Of a DNA stretch of 64,000 nt, positions 1-11,461 are shown in pieces (within the stretch, counting starts at the first letter, position 1; each line of letters opens with the position of its first letter). The position numbers were made by a program, and so were the translations under genes. Source of the DNA: Lunularia cruciata. Taxonomy: Eukaryota; Streptophyta; Marchantiopsida; Lunulariales; Lunulariaceae. The stretch is from contig OX419756.1 in NCBI GenBank assembly GCA_948567375.1, forward strand, positions 69,976,552-70,040,551, in the 5' to 3' direction. The notes under the pieces were generated by a model. That model was given only the letters and a program-made list of their open reading frames with translations. It ran no database searches and had not been told where the DNA came from.

Positions 1-187
1 GGACATTAGACAGATTGCTATTGGAGAGATCTTTTTATGTTTGGTCAATCGCACCATTATCTTTCAGCATTGTTCTCACTTTTGATAGCACCTTAGTCCA
101 GATCAGTTTGGAGTAGCTACACTTGGAAGATGTGAGGCTATAACTCTAGGCATTATGAAACTCCTAGATACCCATCCAAAGTGGGTT

Positions 188-880
188 TGTAACACTCATT
201 TGTGCATGTATGTGCTATTGTGATATTTAGTTTGGTATTACAAGTACTTGAGAGATATTATTTATATATAGATAAAGGATAGCTTATATTAGTCATGATT
301 AGCTAAATTTAGTCATAGTTAAGACAAAGGAGGCCTTACTTTAGAGATAGTGGAAAAGATGAGCACTACTATTTTAGATTTTAGTGTATTGACTTGGTAT
401 TATTCCTTGGTGTTTGGCTTTGAGAAAAGAGTTGAGAACTCATGGACTCACAAGCCTTTTTGTTTTGAATTCTTCTATAGTCAAAGGATAGCCCATGTGA
501 AGGAATCCTTGACTTTGTGGTTGAGTCAAGATAAGACCATATTCTTAGGGGAATATTCCCATGAGTATGGATATTCCTTTAGAATTTTTTACTTTATTTG
601 ACTTTTAGCCTAGTAACTTGAGTTACTCCAATAATTAGTAACTTTGGTGTGTAACTATTTCACAAGTATATAAACTACGGGTGATAGGGTACTCATCATC
701 CTTTCATTTACAACTATCTCTCTCTCTCATTGAGTTCTCTAGTGAGCAACGGTTTGAGTCTTGGAGTGTTAGCCTTGGAGTAGTATGATGGAGTTGGGGT
801 TCTTTGCATTCTTAGTCCAAGGTGCGCTACCATAATAGCCATTAGAGGTTCATCTTAAGTGAAAGACATGTCGGTTCACA
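188..880 (+). mobile_element. Solo LTR, family B (copy B1)
   Basis: About 690 bp beginning TGTAACACTC and ending GGTTCACA, sense on plus. It has a promoter-like TATATAAAC at about 667-675, followed by the CT-rich stretch TCTCTCTCTC. Near-identical sequence occurs at 24238-24925 (+), 32167-32848 (-) and 36287-36978 (-). It interrupts an RT reading frame; flanks TGGGT (182-186) and TGGCG (881-885) are a poor target duplication. No internal domain or second LTR is adjacent, so it is read as a solo LTR. Confidence 0.75.
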
Positions 881-1460
881 TGGCGTCCTACAGGTGGATG
901 TTTAGAACACTTTTAATACCATCTCACGAGCAACCATCTTTAGAGAGCTTAGGGAGGTTGTGGATCCTTGTCAAGTCTTATTCCTTTTGTTTGGTCTTTT
1001 TATGGCTCTCCTACTTCCTTTTACTACCAGCACAATTGTTCATTGGAGAGAGTCATCGTCTTGGAGTCAACTGTTGGTACATATTTAGGAGATCCTTTGG
1101 GGGGGGGCCCTTATTTGCCATGGATCACTTTAGAGCTCTCTTATCTACTCCTTTGGCCATGCCAGGTTGTGTATTTCCCTCCTTGGTAGATGATATACAC
1201 ATTGTGGGCCCTATAGATCAGATTAGGCAGGCCTTTGACCATTTGACTACCAAGCTACATCTAGTAGGCTTGAGAGTCAAGGTGTCAAAGTGCAAGGCAT
1301 GGTTCCCTTTAGGTATCCCTCCCCACCTTGAGCTTTTAGAGGGGTGTATCATCTACATATGGACTATGTATTCTTGGAGTGCTAGTAGGATCCAAGGATA
1401 TTTTCACACGCTTCTTAGACGTTGCTCTTGTAGAGGATGTTCTCCATGTGGATGACCTTC
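881..1460 (+). pseudogene. Reverse transcriptase core of the non-LTR element (broken)
   Basis: The frame open over 859-1455 carries a G-D-P-L-G-G box near 1089-1110 (fingers/palm motif B region), then F-P-S-L-V-D-D-I-H-I-V-G with the catalytic Asp pair at 1189-1194, and downstream a K-V-S-K-C-K-A-W block typical of motif D/E. The G-D-P-L-G-G codons run into a nine-G homopolymer at about 1100-1108, a likely slippage point. The N-terminal part of the same RT reads in another frame, so at least one frameshift exists. This would be a target-primed reverse transcriptase, now non-functional. Confidence 0.7.
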
Positions 1461-1997
1461 CATTATTAGAAGATCCGCATGTGGCATTTGGTATACTCTC
1501 CTCTAGTATTGCTCATTGACCGACTTACCTCTTCTACATAGTTTCCCCCTCCTTGTCCTTCCTATCATGTCTAAGAGCCTTTGATAGGAGGCTTATGGGA
1601 CTCTTTGGTGATATTATTGTACCAGGGACATTTGAGTGTGTGATAGGGGATTTGGCACATAGACAGATGGCTCTGCCAATCTTGTGAGGAGAGGTTGGCT
1701 TGATATCTATGGAGGAGATAGCACCTATAGCTTTTTTGGCTAGTTGGGCTCTCTTGGCACTCCTAATTTCCTCTCATTTTGTGGTTGTTGATAGGCCAGT
1801 TTTGGAGACTTATGTGACAAAGGCGAAGGAGGGATCCTTTTCTCTCTAGTGTTATTGGGGCAAACAAGAGATAGTCTATCCCCATGGGCATGCAAGGACT
1901 TTCCTATCTTTTGCTTCATTATTGTCAGATTGGACAAGAGGTTTACAATCTTCCTTGATGGAGCAACAGAGTGAGCATACACTACATTCTCTCGTAG

Positions 1998-2620
1998 TTG
2001 ACTAGTCCATTCCTTAGGCTACTAGAGCACATCTTTGCTCTTGCTCCGGCAAGGGTGCAAGCTCATGGATCCTTGCTTGACCATGCATTAGGGAATTTTG
2101 ACTGCTCTAGCTCCTCTCTCTATAGCAATGAGGTTTTGCCTAGTTTGGTCTGCCTATCTACATCTTCATTACTCACTTGTGAGTGTTGTTCTACAGTAGA
2201 TGCAACAAAGGTCCATATGACACGGTGTCCTTTTGGAGGACAAAGGATAGCTACCTATGATGCTATTAGGGACATAGCCTTTGCTATGGCACAAGAGAGT
2301 GGATACTTGGCTTGGTGGGAGCGTTAGTATGTTTTGCAAACAACACATGTCAGTGCAGACTTATACGTGGTCTGAGATGATAAGGTGATAGTGGCAAATG
2401 TCGTGGTTATGGACCCTAGATACAATTTTGGAGGGAATGATTACCCATCCCCTTGGATGGGCGCTGAGTGTAGCAGCAGCTTGCAAGGTCTCAAAGTATA
2501 GGGGCATACAGCAAGGTCACCTCTTTGTTCCTCTAACCTTGGAGTTATATGGAGAGATGGACATGGCGTTCGACACATTTGTCAAGGAGTGCGGGAGTTT
2601 ATCATATTAGGCGCCATGGG
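1998..2620 (+). pseudogene. CCHC-like finger and restriction-like endonuclease remnant
   Basis: From about 2178 the frame shows C-E-C-C followed by V-H-M-T-R-C-P-F-G-G, a Cys/His finger lying between RT and nuclease. After a stop near 2330 another frame reads S-A-D-L-Y-V-V, then V-I-V-A-N-V-V-V-M-D-P-R (about 2385-2424). A third frame has K-V-S-K-Y-R-G (about 2486-2506) and F-V-P-L-T-L-E-L-Y-G (about 2524-2553). The D....V.V.DP...K..KY...F.P..LE.YG order matches the PD-(D/E)XK-type endonuclease of R2/NeSL-like elements. Frameshifts and stops make it dead. The nuclease assignment rests on motif order alone. Confidence 0.55.
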
Positions 2621-2679
2621 GTACCACTCTCACTCTCATACTTTGTAGCATATTTTAGACAATATGTGCTATAGCTCTA

Positions 2680-2960
2680 TAGAGTGCAGTGGCTAGTGCA
2701 ATTCATAGGAAAGCAATCACATTAGGTGATGCTTCTTTGGATGCTCCAGTTGTTTGTAGACCATACAACTTGCATAGCTCAGATATATCTTAGGTGTTAT
2801 AGGGCAGATTTTTCGTATGACTCTATTGGGGCTTAGCTCCATTTTACCAATTTTGTCACACCCTTGTACAGCTTGATGGGATCTTCCCATCCTAAGTGTT
2901 TTCTACGCGGTCTCACTTTTCTCTTTTTGTATGATCAGTTGCTTAAAAGATGTAGCATCT
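2680..2960 (+). repeat. Repeat family C: 3' tail of the non-LTR element (copy C1)
   Basis: The block includes GTTATAGGGCAGATTT, a motif resembling CTATTGGGGCTTAGC, and GATGGGATCTTCCCATCC (about 2876-2893). It recurs at about 3960-4570, 46180-46375 and (reverse) 55671-55790. Here it directly follows the endonuclease relic, so it is probably the element's 3' UTR, and the other sites would be 5'-truncated copies. Confidence 0.55.
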
Positions 2961-3959
2961 CATGTACGAGAGCAGTTTATATTCATTGTGTAGCTTTTGA
3001 CTGAGGTTTCTAGAAATAAGAATTATGTGGAACACTCGTGGTTGTCAAGACGTTATTAGGGACCTAAGTAGGTGAACATAAAATACCCATGACCAATTTT
3101 CATGTCCTCTAGATAGTGCTTCAGGCAATTTCTCTTTCATCAAATAAATCTTAGGGAAATTGTAAACCCACCTTACCCTTCATCCACTTTACCCCTCCTA
3201 TTCTAACACTTTACCCTTCCAGCTAATCAGATAGGCTAATTGTGTGAAATTGGTCATTGTCGCATGCTAGAGTATGGTTATAGGATTCTTTCTCCATCAT
3301 GTAGCCAAACAAATTCATAACATAGCGAGAGTGGTTTGATGGGTCTATTTGCACCCTATATAGTTCCGTAAAGGTGGGGTGAATGAGCAGAAAAAGTGAA
3401 GTGGGTTTACTGTTAATATCAGTAATCTCTCAGGATTGCGAAACCAATCTGCTGTTTTTATCTAGTGTACTGTCAATTGGCCAAAGAAAAGTGGAATTGA
3501 CTGAGAACTGCTCTGACATTCAAAAGACAGGACCGGTATCAAGCACAAGTCCCCACAGAGATTTCTGAAATTTTAACTAATCGTGACTCTCGTATTCTTC
3601 CAACTCCTTTGATTAGCTTATCCATCCGTCCTGGTGAAAACAGAACGTTCTTACCGGACATACGTTCAGTCAAGTGGTTCTCCATGTCACTTTCAGCAGC
3701 TTTTCTCAACGATTTTCATGACAGTCGTACTGAATTTAGTCAATGTGCTGCCTACTGGAACCTGCCCCTATCCGAATTTTGGTCAATCTACTGTCCAAAT
3801 CGGAGCCCTTCAGAACTGTATACCATGAATCACAGATTATGAAATATGCTACACCGGAATTGTAGATACGAGATCTCGGTTGAGTATACCAAAGACCACG
3901 GAAATATTATCTTACACTAATTCTATTTTGTAACATAATTCTATTTAGACATGATATGT
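2961..3959. other. No gene recognised
   Basis: Unlike the repeats around it, this stretch keeps CpG dinucleotides. Short open frames (3383-3568 and two overlapping ones at 3609-3842) show no family motif I know, and they overlap in different frames with no codon-bias cue. It may be ordinary intergenic DNA or old unrecognised transposon. Confidence 0.3.
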
Positions 3960-4570
3960 CCATTCTTTTATATAGAATATTGATGTAATTCGTAGGAGAA
4001 TAATCATAACGGATGATTGTATTTCGGTTGTTCGAATTGTTTCTAAACTATACGACTTGTATAATGGTTTGGAAGTTCCCATTGTTTATAGATCATATAA
4101 ATTGCATAATGGTTTTATCTTTAGCCAACCTATGTCTATTGTTTTATAGAGAATATTGGGTGAAGCAATCCGTAGGTGAATAACCACAAAACATGATGTT
4201 AGTTCGGTTGCCTTTATTGAATTGTTTGTAGACTATAAGACGGGCATAACTCAAGTATCTGAAGTGTTATAGGGAACGATCGATCGCGCACAACACATGA
4301 AAGATGGGAAGATCCCACTTTAAGCCATACAAAGAAAAGACAAAAGTGCTAGGTAAAATAGTGCTAGGTTCACATTGTATCGATACTAGAATCCACAATA
4401 TTACACCTAAGATATCTGAACTATACAATTTGGAAGGTCTACAAAGTGTACTTTGTAAGTTGAGTTATACAAGTCGGTAGTGCTATAGGGCAAATTCCTT
4501 TTACCCATACTATTGGAACTTAACCCCATTTTACCCCATGTCTTTTCCGGGTAGAGTTTGGGTCCCATCT
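3960..4570 (+). repeat. Tandem truncated copies of repeat family C
   Basis: Two related blocks (about 3965-4075 and 4140-4240) share TATAGA-ATATT, an AATCCGTAGG-like segment and TTCGGTTG. A further part at 4380-4570 has CTATAGGGCAAATTCC and TATTGGAACTTAACCCC, matching C1. The segment at about 4295-4320 carries GATGGGAAGATCCCA, the reverse of the C1 motif. This is a cluster of diverged, truncated tail copies, partly in opposite orientation. Confidence 0.45.
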
Positions 4571-5400
4571 TTCTTGTTATCACCATACTAGATTTTGTTT
4601 GTTTGAAGTCACGTAGGTGACGTCACTTGGCAGAATATCTAGAAGAATGACTTGGCGAATCACATTAATAACGAGAACCACTCAACTTTATTTGTGAAGA
4701 ATAGCAAGATAATTCCACCCAAGTGCTCATGTCATCAGCGTCGGTTGGACCAAAGAAATTCGAGGTTAGACGGAAGGCAAACGATGTACGATCAAGCTCT
4801 TCTTTCCGCCAATGCTACGTCACTTTCTGACATGACAATTGAGTTTATGGTGTTACAATTTGAATCCGTATTCCTATCCGAGCCGATACCAACGCACCAG
4901 GAAAGTGACATCGATTAGCCATAAACCCGCTAATGCAAAAGTGCATCCACTGGGCTTGCGACATTCATGATCGTCAGCGACCTTTTCTTCTGCCACCTGG
5001 GACTACATATAGTACGCTGAGAATCTATTAATGCTTTTATATTCACTCGATGATCGTGTCTAAGTGCAGTTCATATGCAAAGCAAATTGACATGCAACAT
5101 GACGCAATGCAAAAGCGTAACAGACAAGAGTTCACTGTCGGTACAATAGATTGAGGGTGAAAGGCTGTGGTCTACCGGGAGCTCCCTTTGAAATGACCCT
5201 TCATTAACCCTTCGTCCAACGTAAAAAGGAGAGGGCTATCATTGCCTTTCATCAATATTCTAAAGGTAAACGATCTTAGCTTAAGGCGACAGACTTTGAA
5301 TTATATTTATCTCGTCTGTTTCTTGTACTGAAAGCTCCGTCATATGGACTAATAAGAGTTATAGGTTTTAGGATAACTAAAACTGAATAGATGTATAAAG
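4571..5400. other. Unassigned CpG-containing segment
   Basis: The longest open frame (4652-4918, 88 codons) opens at TTG, not ATG, and I recognise no domain, so I do not call it a gene. No RNA gene is visible. Confidence 0.3.
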
Positions 5401-7026
5401 TTATCCATTGCATCAATAGGACCCTCAAATTTTACTAATATCTAAAAGATTTCTCGTATCGAACAAAATTTCGTAACGACCAAGTACAAAACCAACACTC
5501 GTTAACCTTTCTTTATTTTTATTAAAAGATTGTCTGTTCTATTTTAAACGCTGAAAATATTTGTGTGATAATAATACTTCATGTGATTTTCAAATCAATA
5601 TCTTCCCATCTTCATTTTTTCTACGGGGTCGTCCTTTCTTTATATACTTAAGATGGACTATATTAAGAATTAATTCACTTCTAAATTTGAAATCTGGTGT
5701 CATTTTTTAACTTAAAATTTAAATAGTTGATTTTGAAACTTTTTCTATTTTGCAATAGTCTGCAAGATTTTGAGATGGAATTTTTTTTTTTTAATAACTA
5801 TTTAATAATTAACCAATGAATCTTTGCTCTCCCTGTAGTTCCTCTTCTTGATTCCAAGATAAGGTTTTTAGACTTGGGATATCTAAAATTGCCTTGAAAA
5901 AAATTTTGCAAGTTTTCATGCAAGTATTACTACAAATTCCCCTTCTAGGAGAAAGAAGACATCCATTCCTTTCCTTTATGAGCTTAGACTAAGTGAAGGG
6001 AATTAGATTTTATAACTAACTCAAAATCACCAAAATACTAATAGTGACTAATGATACACCCTTTAGTATTACAAGTCAAAGCTTGAGAAGAAAAATTTTG
6101 AGCTATAGAATAAAACCACAAGCATTCTCATGAGCTTAGAGTAAGTGAAGGGAATTACATTTTATAACTAACTCAAAAGCACCAAGATACTAATAGTGAC
6201 TAATGATACATCCTTTAGTATTACAAGTCAAAGCTTGAGAAGAAAATTTTGAGCTATAGAATAAAAGCTTAACCATTCTCATGAAGGAAAGAAGTGCTAT
6301 AGATTTAGAGGCTCTCATTAAGTGATTTCTATATGGCAAACTTAATATGCTAGCAATGTGTCAATTTTGGCTCCTCATAATCATCCTTGAGGTAAGAGAT
6401 ATATATGTGCAAGTCCATATCTATTCCATATTGGTCTATTGATTATACTTTCTAGTGATATTCTATGTTTGAAACATTGTACTATACTTGAAGCAATTGT
6501 GTCTTATTTTCTTTGTGCACATATGTTTTCTAATTTTGATTTAAAAACTTATAATGTGCTTTAAGGATGGAGGATATAGTGAAGTTCCTTGAATACTAGA
6601 AAAAATTTATTACCTCATAGATCTCCTTGCACTTAGTTAACAAGATTATGGTAATAAAGAAACTGGTCAAAGAGGAATTTGAAAGTACATCTTAACTTAG
6701 ACACATAAGGGGAATGGTTACTAGAGATAATGACAAAGAAGATGATGTTCAAAATCATAAGCAAGATGCACAACAAAATGGTGATAGGAAATATAAAATA
6801 GGAGATCTAGGATGTTAGTTATGGCCAATAAGATTATGATAATAATTTTGAAATAGATGAGAACACGAATCATAAGTTAAATGAAAAGAGGGGTGAATAT
6901 ATCATCAATGAGACCAATGAACTAATAGATGAACTAGTTGCCAATAAAGAGTTGAACATATTGAATCATTGGAAGCTAGTTGTTTTGAAGAAGATGGAGT
7001 ACTTGTGCATATTAGTACTCCAAGCA
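5401..7026. other. AT-rich non-coding stretch, decayed repeat DNA
   Basis: Very low CpG, no ORF of note. About 6640-6960 reads as a broken, Asp/Asn/Glu-rich plus-strand frame that could be an old gag-like or other coding relic, but it has many stops and no motif. A 152-bp tandem duplication is listed separately. Confidence 0.35.
5978..6281. repeat. 152-bp tandem duplication
   Basis: Two head-to-tail units, 5978-6129 and 6130-about 6281, each beginning ATGAGCTTAGA and ending near GAGCTATAGAATAAAA. They differ by only a handful of bases by eye, so the duplication is fairly recent relative to the surrounding decay. Confidence 0.85.
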
Positions 7027-7745
7027 TGTAATACTAATAGCTAGACATATTATCTTTACATGAAAATTGGCTTGGTAACATTTGGAAGGATGTTAAGTAT
7101 GATGTGCTAGGTAGATCAGATAGAGGTGTCACCAAAAGAGTACTTCTACTAATAGAGAAAGAGCCAAAAATAGCTTCAAAATTTAATACCAATAGCTAGA
7201 CATATTATCCAGAGGTGAAAATTGGCTTGGTAACATTTGGAAGGATGTTCTAGATAATGTACTAAGTAGATTAGATAGAGTTATCACCAAGAGAGTACTT
7301 CTACTAATGGGGCAGAAGCTAAAAATAGTTGGAAAACTTTAGAGCCAATTTCAAAGGTCTAAATGGATGAATTAGGCCTCAAAATTTTAATTATTTCCCC
7401 ACTGGTTGTTTCATCAAGAGCTTTCCAATGATATTTCACTCATACAATTTTGAGATTTCTATAAGAAGATTCCCTAAAGATTCCCTTTAGTCAAAGCTTG
7501 TTTGACCAACTAGATAGAACCACAACCAACATGTCACCCATGCATGCAACTGATCTAAAGGTGGAGCTCACTGCCATGTCACCAATCCATGTATCTGATC
7601 CAAGGGTGGAGCTTCTTTTGAGAGAATAATCTTTGCTATATAATAAAGACAAGGTGCTCCTTTGGAGCATCAAAGTATTGAGTGCAAAGCTTTGTGTTTC
7701 TTCTCTTATGTCTCTCTTAAGGTGTCCTATCCTCAGAAGATTACA
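7027..7745 (+). mobile_element. Solo LTR, family A (copy A3)
   Basis: A 719-bp copy running from TGTAATACTAATAGCTAG to AGAAGATTACA, flanked by an exact 5-bp target duplication AAGCA (7022-7026 and 7746-7750). It contains the two tandem U3 blocks typical of this family (each with GCTAGACATATTATC and ACTTCTACTAATAG) and a TATATAATAAAGA promoter element near 7638-7650. The clean duplication with no internal region indicates LTR-LTR recombination. Confidence 0.9.
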
Positions 7746-8195
7746 AAGCATCTCATTTCTTTCTTCTCCAAAAAGGGAAGATGAGTATAATGATGAGATC
7801 AATTAAGGATATGAGTAACACAAAAGTTGGTAGATGATAAATTGATGTCATTATGTTACTATTATCTCAAAATCAGAGTTCAAAGGTAGATTTTCTTTCT
7901 TCTAGAATTACTTTCTCTTTCTAATTTTCTAGCAATATGACTAGAAGGATCTGTTAACTTGTAAGGTGTATGAATTAACAACTATCTATAAGTCATCTTT
8001 CTTTGTTCCATCAAAACTATTATAACTTGCACTAAGTGGTTATTATGGTTGTCAAGCCAAAACCAATACATCCACTACTACATCTAATGAGACAAGTTAT
8101 TCAAACTCCCTCAAGGTTTAGACAATCCATATCAAAATTTTATCCTTTTTTCATAAGCTTAATTACAATAAAATATGTTGTGTTAGGTCATAAAA
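7746..8195. other. AT-rich, nothing recognised
   Basis: No coding frame or repeat boundary that I can support. Confidence 0.3.
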
Positions 8196-8830
8196 ATGGC
8201 TAGAATTGTTGTCCAACCAACATCAATAAGCCAAGGATCACTTATTATTAAGGTAAGTATCTCAAACACTCTCAATGAAAATCAATCTAATATTAATTTC
8301 TCTTATTTTTCATTTTTCATAGTCTATAGTATGATTAATTCTTTGAAGTCAAAGGCTATATATGCCAATCCATATTAGTTATAGGTTCAAATCAAACATA
8401 ATATGCATACTTATGTTTTGCTAAGTGAAAATTTTGAGGATGATTTTCAATCATGTTTAAATGATTCTATTTAATAGTTTGATGCTATAATGCTTGACCA
8501 TATTAATAGCAATCATTTCCATATTGATAAAAATGATGTTAAAACATACTTTGTATCATATACATCACATGGGTAGAGTTATTGTCTAGCAAGCATCAAC
8601 TACTCAAATGTCACATAGAGCTAAGGGGAGAGTATTTCAAACATTCTCAAATTGTATTAAGTAGCTCATTGCAAATTGACCATGTTTTGATCTATTTTAT
8701 TCTTAGTTATTTGTTTTCCTACTAACATTGATTATTTCTAGTCTAGTATTATAGATACCAATCCATATCAATTGCTAGCTCAAACTAACCCAAAATATAC
8801 ACTCTTATGTTCTACCAAGTGAAACCTACA
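8196..8830. repeat. Diverged tandem repeat, unit about 380-390 bp (family G)
   Basis: Two units, about 8196-8430 and 8575-8830. Both run from a TTGTC-AACATCAA/TTGTC-AGCATCAA segment through GTATTTCAAACA-like and CCAATCCATAT segments to CTTATGTT-T-C-AAGTGAAA. A third related piece lies near 19930-19995 (ACTACTCAAATGTCAC, GAGTGAGTATTTCAAA). Function unknown; probably internal sequence of an old element. Confidence 0.5.
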
Positions 8831-9150
8831 ATAATAGTAGTTATTTTGTATAGAGCAATAAGTATGCTTCCTACCTATTTTTAGTGCTAGTGAGGTGAGG
8901 ATCATTTTCCATCATGTCTTTTTGTGACAACCCAATGTCTACATACTTATAGTATAATCAGTGAGAACATTCCTATGAGGATACATGTTGGAAATGACTA
9001 AAAATGAAGCAAAGTATCAGAATGTCACAATTTGTTTATTATTTCCTATTTAACCTCTTGGGCATGAACCACTCTCATAAGGTGTTAGTTTCATCTATTA
9101 TGGCAACAAATTTATTTTTTTAAAATCACTTTCACTTTAAGTTCTAATTT
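8831..9150. other. AT-rich, nothing recognised
   Basis: No gene or repeat boundary supported. Confidence 0.3.
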
Positions 9151-11400
9151 GGATTACTCTTGAAGGTGATGGATTGCTTCACTTTGAGTGCCACTTCATT
9201 CCAAAGTTGTTGCCATTGCAAGGGTATTCCACCCTTCCCAAAAGGCACAACAAGTTGGATTCACATCATGTTTTCTGCATGTCTAAGGTTTTTGATTCCA
9301 TTGTACTACCCTTGTAGTGAGCTTCCCAATCCACTCTTTGCACAAGTTCACTCCTTTGGATCCTTTTGTGTATACCCCAATTAACAGCAAGTACCTGCTT
9401 GGTACTAATACTTGAGACGTTACTACAAAATTCCTGACCTTTACTCTTGGTTAGACACATTGACAACACATAAAATAGAAGACACAAAACTTGCAATTGT
9501 ACTCTTTACTTGTAATCAAAGTATGATGAAAATGAACATGAGTGCCTTTGGTCCTCAACCTTAAGTATCTTTTTTTGGCTTTGAGCTAAAGGGATAAGGA
9601 CCCAATTAGAACTCTTGAAAATCCTAATCTATATTTTACATCACTCACTTAATATCCTAATTCTATCTTATCCTATCCACTTGTAGATTGGTTATGCACC
9701 TAACACGTAGCAAGGAAGGTGTCAGGTCTTCCCTCCTAATCTAATTTTAACCAAAAAAATTCTAACCTACTACTCCAAAGTCTTGTACAACTCCAAGGGC
9801 AGTCCTCAAGAAGTATATAAACAATTCCAAGCGTTGACTTCTATAGAAATTCAAGTATCTGACTAATGTACAACTCCGCTTATCAACTAAATTTGGCAAA
9901 GTGCCAACATCCACAAAGGGCTTACCTTAGGAGCATTCCCTTTGTCCTAGATAATTGGGGGTACTAGACTACATTTCCTCTCAAGTACCTAATTAACTGA
10001 TTTGTCTAAGCTTGGTACCTAGCTAATTCTAACGTGTAGATTGGGCAGGTTTTTATGATTTTCTTGTTGGTATGTTCTCTTAACTGCATCAATAGCAAGT
10101 TCATTCTCTCCTTCATTCTTATAGACTTGATTCTCCAACCTCTCCAACTTGAACTTGAGCTTATGATGATTTGTTTGTAATGCTCAAAGTTGTCCTCCTT
10201 CTTTCAGCTTCTCCAATAAATACTGCACCTCCTTCATCTGTTGACTTACATGGAGCTGATCCTCTTCCATCTCTTATGTCCAAGCATCCCACTCTACTTT
10301 CCAAAGGTCCTACAAATGGGTGCCGTCAACTTGCATAAACTTTGCTCCTTCTTTGTTAGGCAATCCAATTGCGGTGCCGCCTTTTGCAGATATTCTTACA
10401 TTTTCAACTCTAAGATCATAACTCAATTTATTGCCCTCCATCAATTCACTTTGATTATTCTCCAATTCTTAGCACTTGACACAAAATTGGTTCCTGGCCT
10501 CCTTTTGCTAGTTGTGCTCAATTTAGAGTGCCACCAACTCATCTTGCACTTTTTGGTTCTTCTTCACCTAATGATCATGTTCATTCACCAAGGTGGCACT
10601 CCTCTTCTTGAGTTCTTGATTTTCCTACAATAAGGCACCTACCTTGCTTGCCTCTTCCTTGTACAGGTCTCTAGCCTTTGATATTTCCTCCTTGACTAGG
10701 CCTTCTTTGGCCTTTCAAGTGTTTACTTGTTTGTGCATGTTTTGAACCAATGTGCTTAATCCACAATGTTAGAACATTCAGCTTGGTAGTTGAAAAAAAG
10801 ACACCTCCATCAAGTGCAATGCCACTCCTATTCAGTGTATGACAAATTTGGCTCTTGGTTGCACTAGCAATAAAATTAAAGTGGTGGATTCTCCTCCAAG
10901 TGTTGTCCTCATCCTTGATGCAAGATCTGGTACATCAGCATCAATGTCAACATGATCTATAATTGGGTGGCAAAACTTTGGCTTCATCTACAATTTCAGG
11001 CCAAAGTTCTTGGGCATTCAACCTTGACAATCTTCTATAGCTTCTTCTTCTATGAGGGGACTCAAAGCTTCTTCTTCTTCTTCTTCTTCTTCTTCTTCTT
11101 CTTCTTCTTCTTCTTCTTCTTCTTCTTCTTCTTCTTCTTCTTCTTTAGAGCACTTCCCCACACTTTAGAGCACTTCTCCACATCTTTGGTCCTACAAGTT
11201 TGGAATAGATTGTGCATCCTCTCAAGTTTCTTCTTCTCTTTTTCTTTTAAAGCAAAGATTGATGCTTGAAAGGTGAAAGACTCTTGTTCTTCTTCCTTAT
11301 CTTCATCTACTTTGGTATCCTTGGCTTCCCACTCTAAAGAGGATATCTCCAACACCTAAAATCTAGCCAAGCTTCTCATTTTATAGTCTAGATCCTTGGC
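9150..11400 (-). pseudogene. Unrecognised minus-strand coding relic with coiled-coil segment
   Basis: On the minus strand, successive frames with a protein-like composition can be followed from about 11400 down to 9160 with many stops. One part (about 10240-10200) reads Q-L-H-V-S-Q-Q-M-K-E-V-Q-Y-L-L-E-K-L-K-E, a heptad-like coiled coil. About 11355-11160 is Glu/Lys rich. Another open part is 9496-9266. A (CTT)n tract inside it would encode poly-Lys. The same reading resumes beyond element A1 at 18033-18250, so A1 landed in it. I do not recognise the family; a retroelement gag-like or captured gene is possible. Confidence 0.35.
11068..11146. repeat. (CTT)n microsatellite, about 26 units
   Basis: An uninterrupted CTT/GAA trinucleotide run of about 78 bp ending TTTAGAG. 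It produces long Phe or Lys homopolymers in the two overlapping frames; those are artefacts of the repeat. Confidence 0.95.
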
Positions 11401-11461
11401 CATTCTTTAGCCCTTTGGTGGTTAAGGAGTAGGTGAGCACCATTTGCACATGCAAAGGCAT

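Larger units (their letters stand above)
1..2960 (+). mobile_element. Non-LTR retrotransposon relic with C-terminal restriction-like endonuclease
   Basis: The stretch reads as one decayed plus-strand element: RT N-terminal part (1-187), a solo LTR of family B (about 188-880), then the rest of the RT, a cysteine/histidine finger, an endonuclease-like C-terminus and a 3' tail to about 2960. Reading 1-187 gives a stretch ending H-P-K-W, which resumes at 881 with V-L-Q-V-D-V, so the LTR interrupted the RT frame. The order RT, then CCHC-like finger, then a K..KY...F.P..LE.YG block is what RLE-type (R2/NeSL-like) non-LTR elements carry. The 5' end lies outside the window. The clade is my inference from motifs. 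Confidence 0.7.

Noticed and set aside
188-880. Family B as a MITE or TRIM
   Set aside because: No terminal inverted repeats; TG...CA-like ends, 5-bp target duplications and an internal TATATAAAC promoter fit solo LTRs better, although no paired copy is seen here.
1100-1110. Nine-G run as a programmed frameshift site
   Set aside because: The element is already broken by many stops; the run more likely reflects slippage mutation of the G-G-codons in the RT.
4652-4918. 88-codon ORF as a gene
   Set aside because: Opens at TTG, no domain, no splice context.
8196-8830. CRISPR-like or satellite array
   Set aside because: Only two diverged units of about 380 bp; eukaryotic context; no short regular repeats with spacers anywhere in the window.
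11062-11355. Lys-rich and Phe-rich ORFs over the CTT repeat
   Set aside because: The homopolymers are just the microsatellite read in two frames; only the Glu/Lys part upstream belongs to a possible coding relic.
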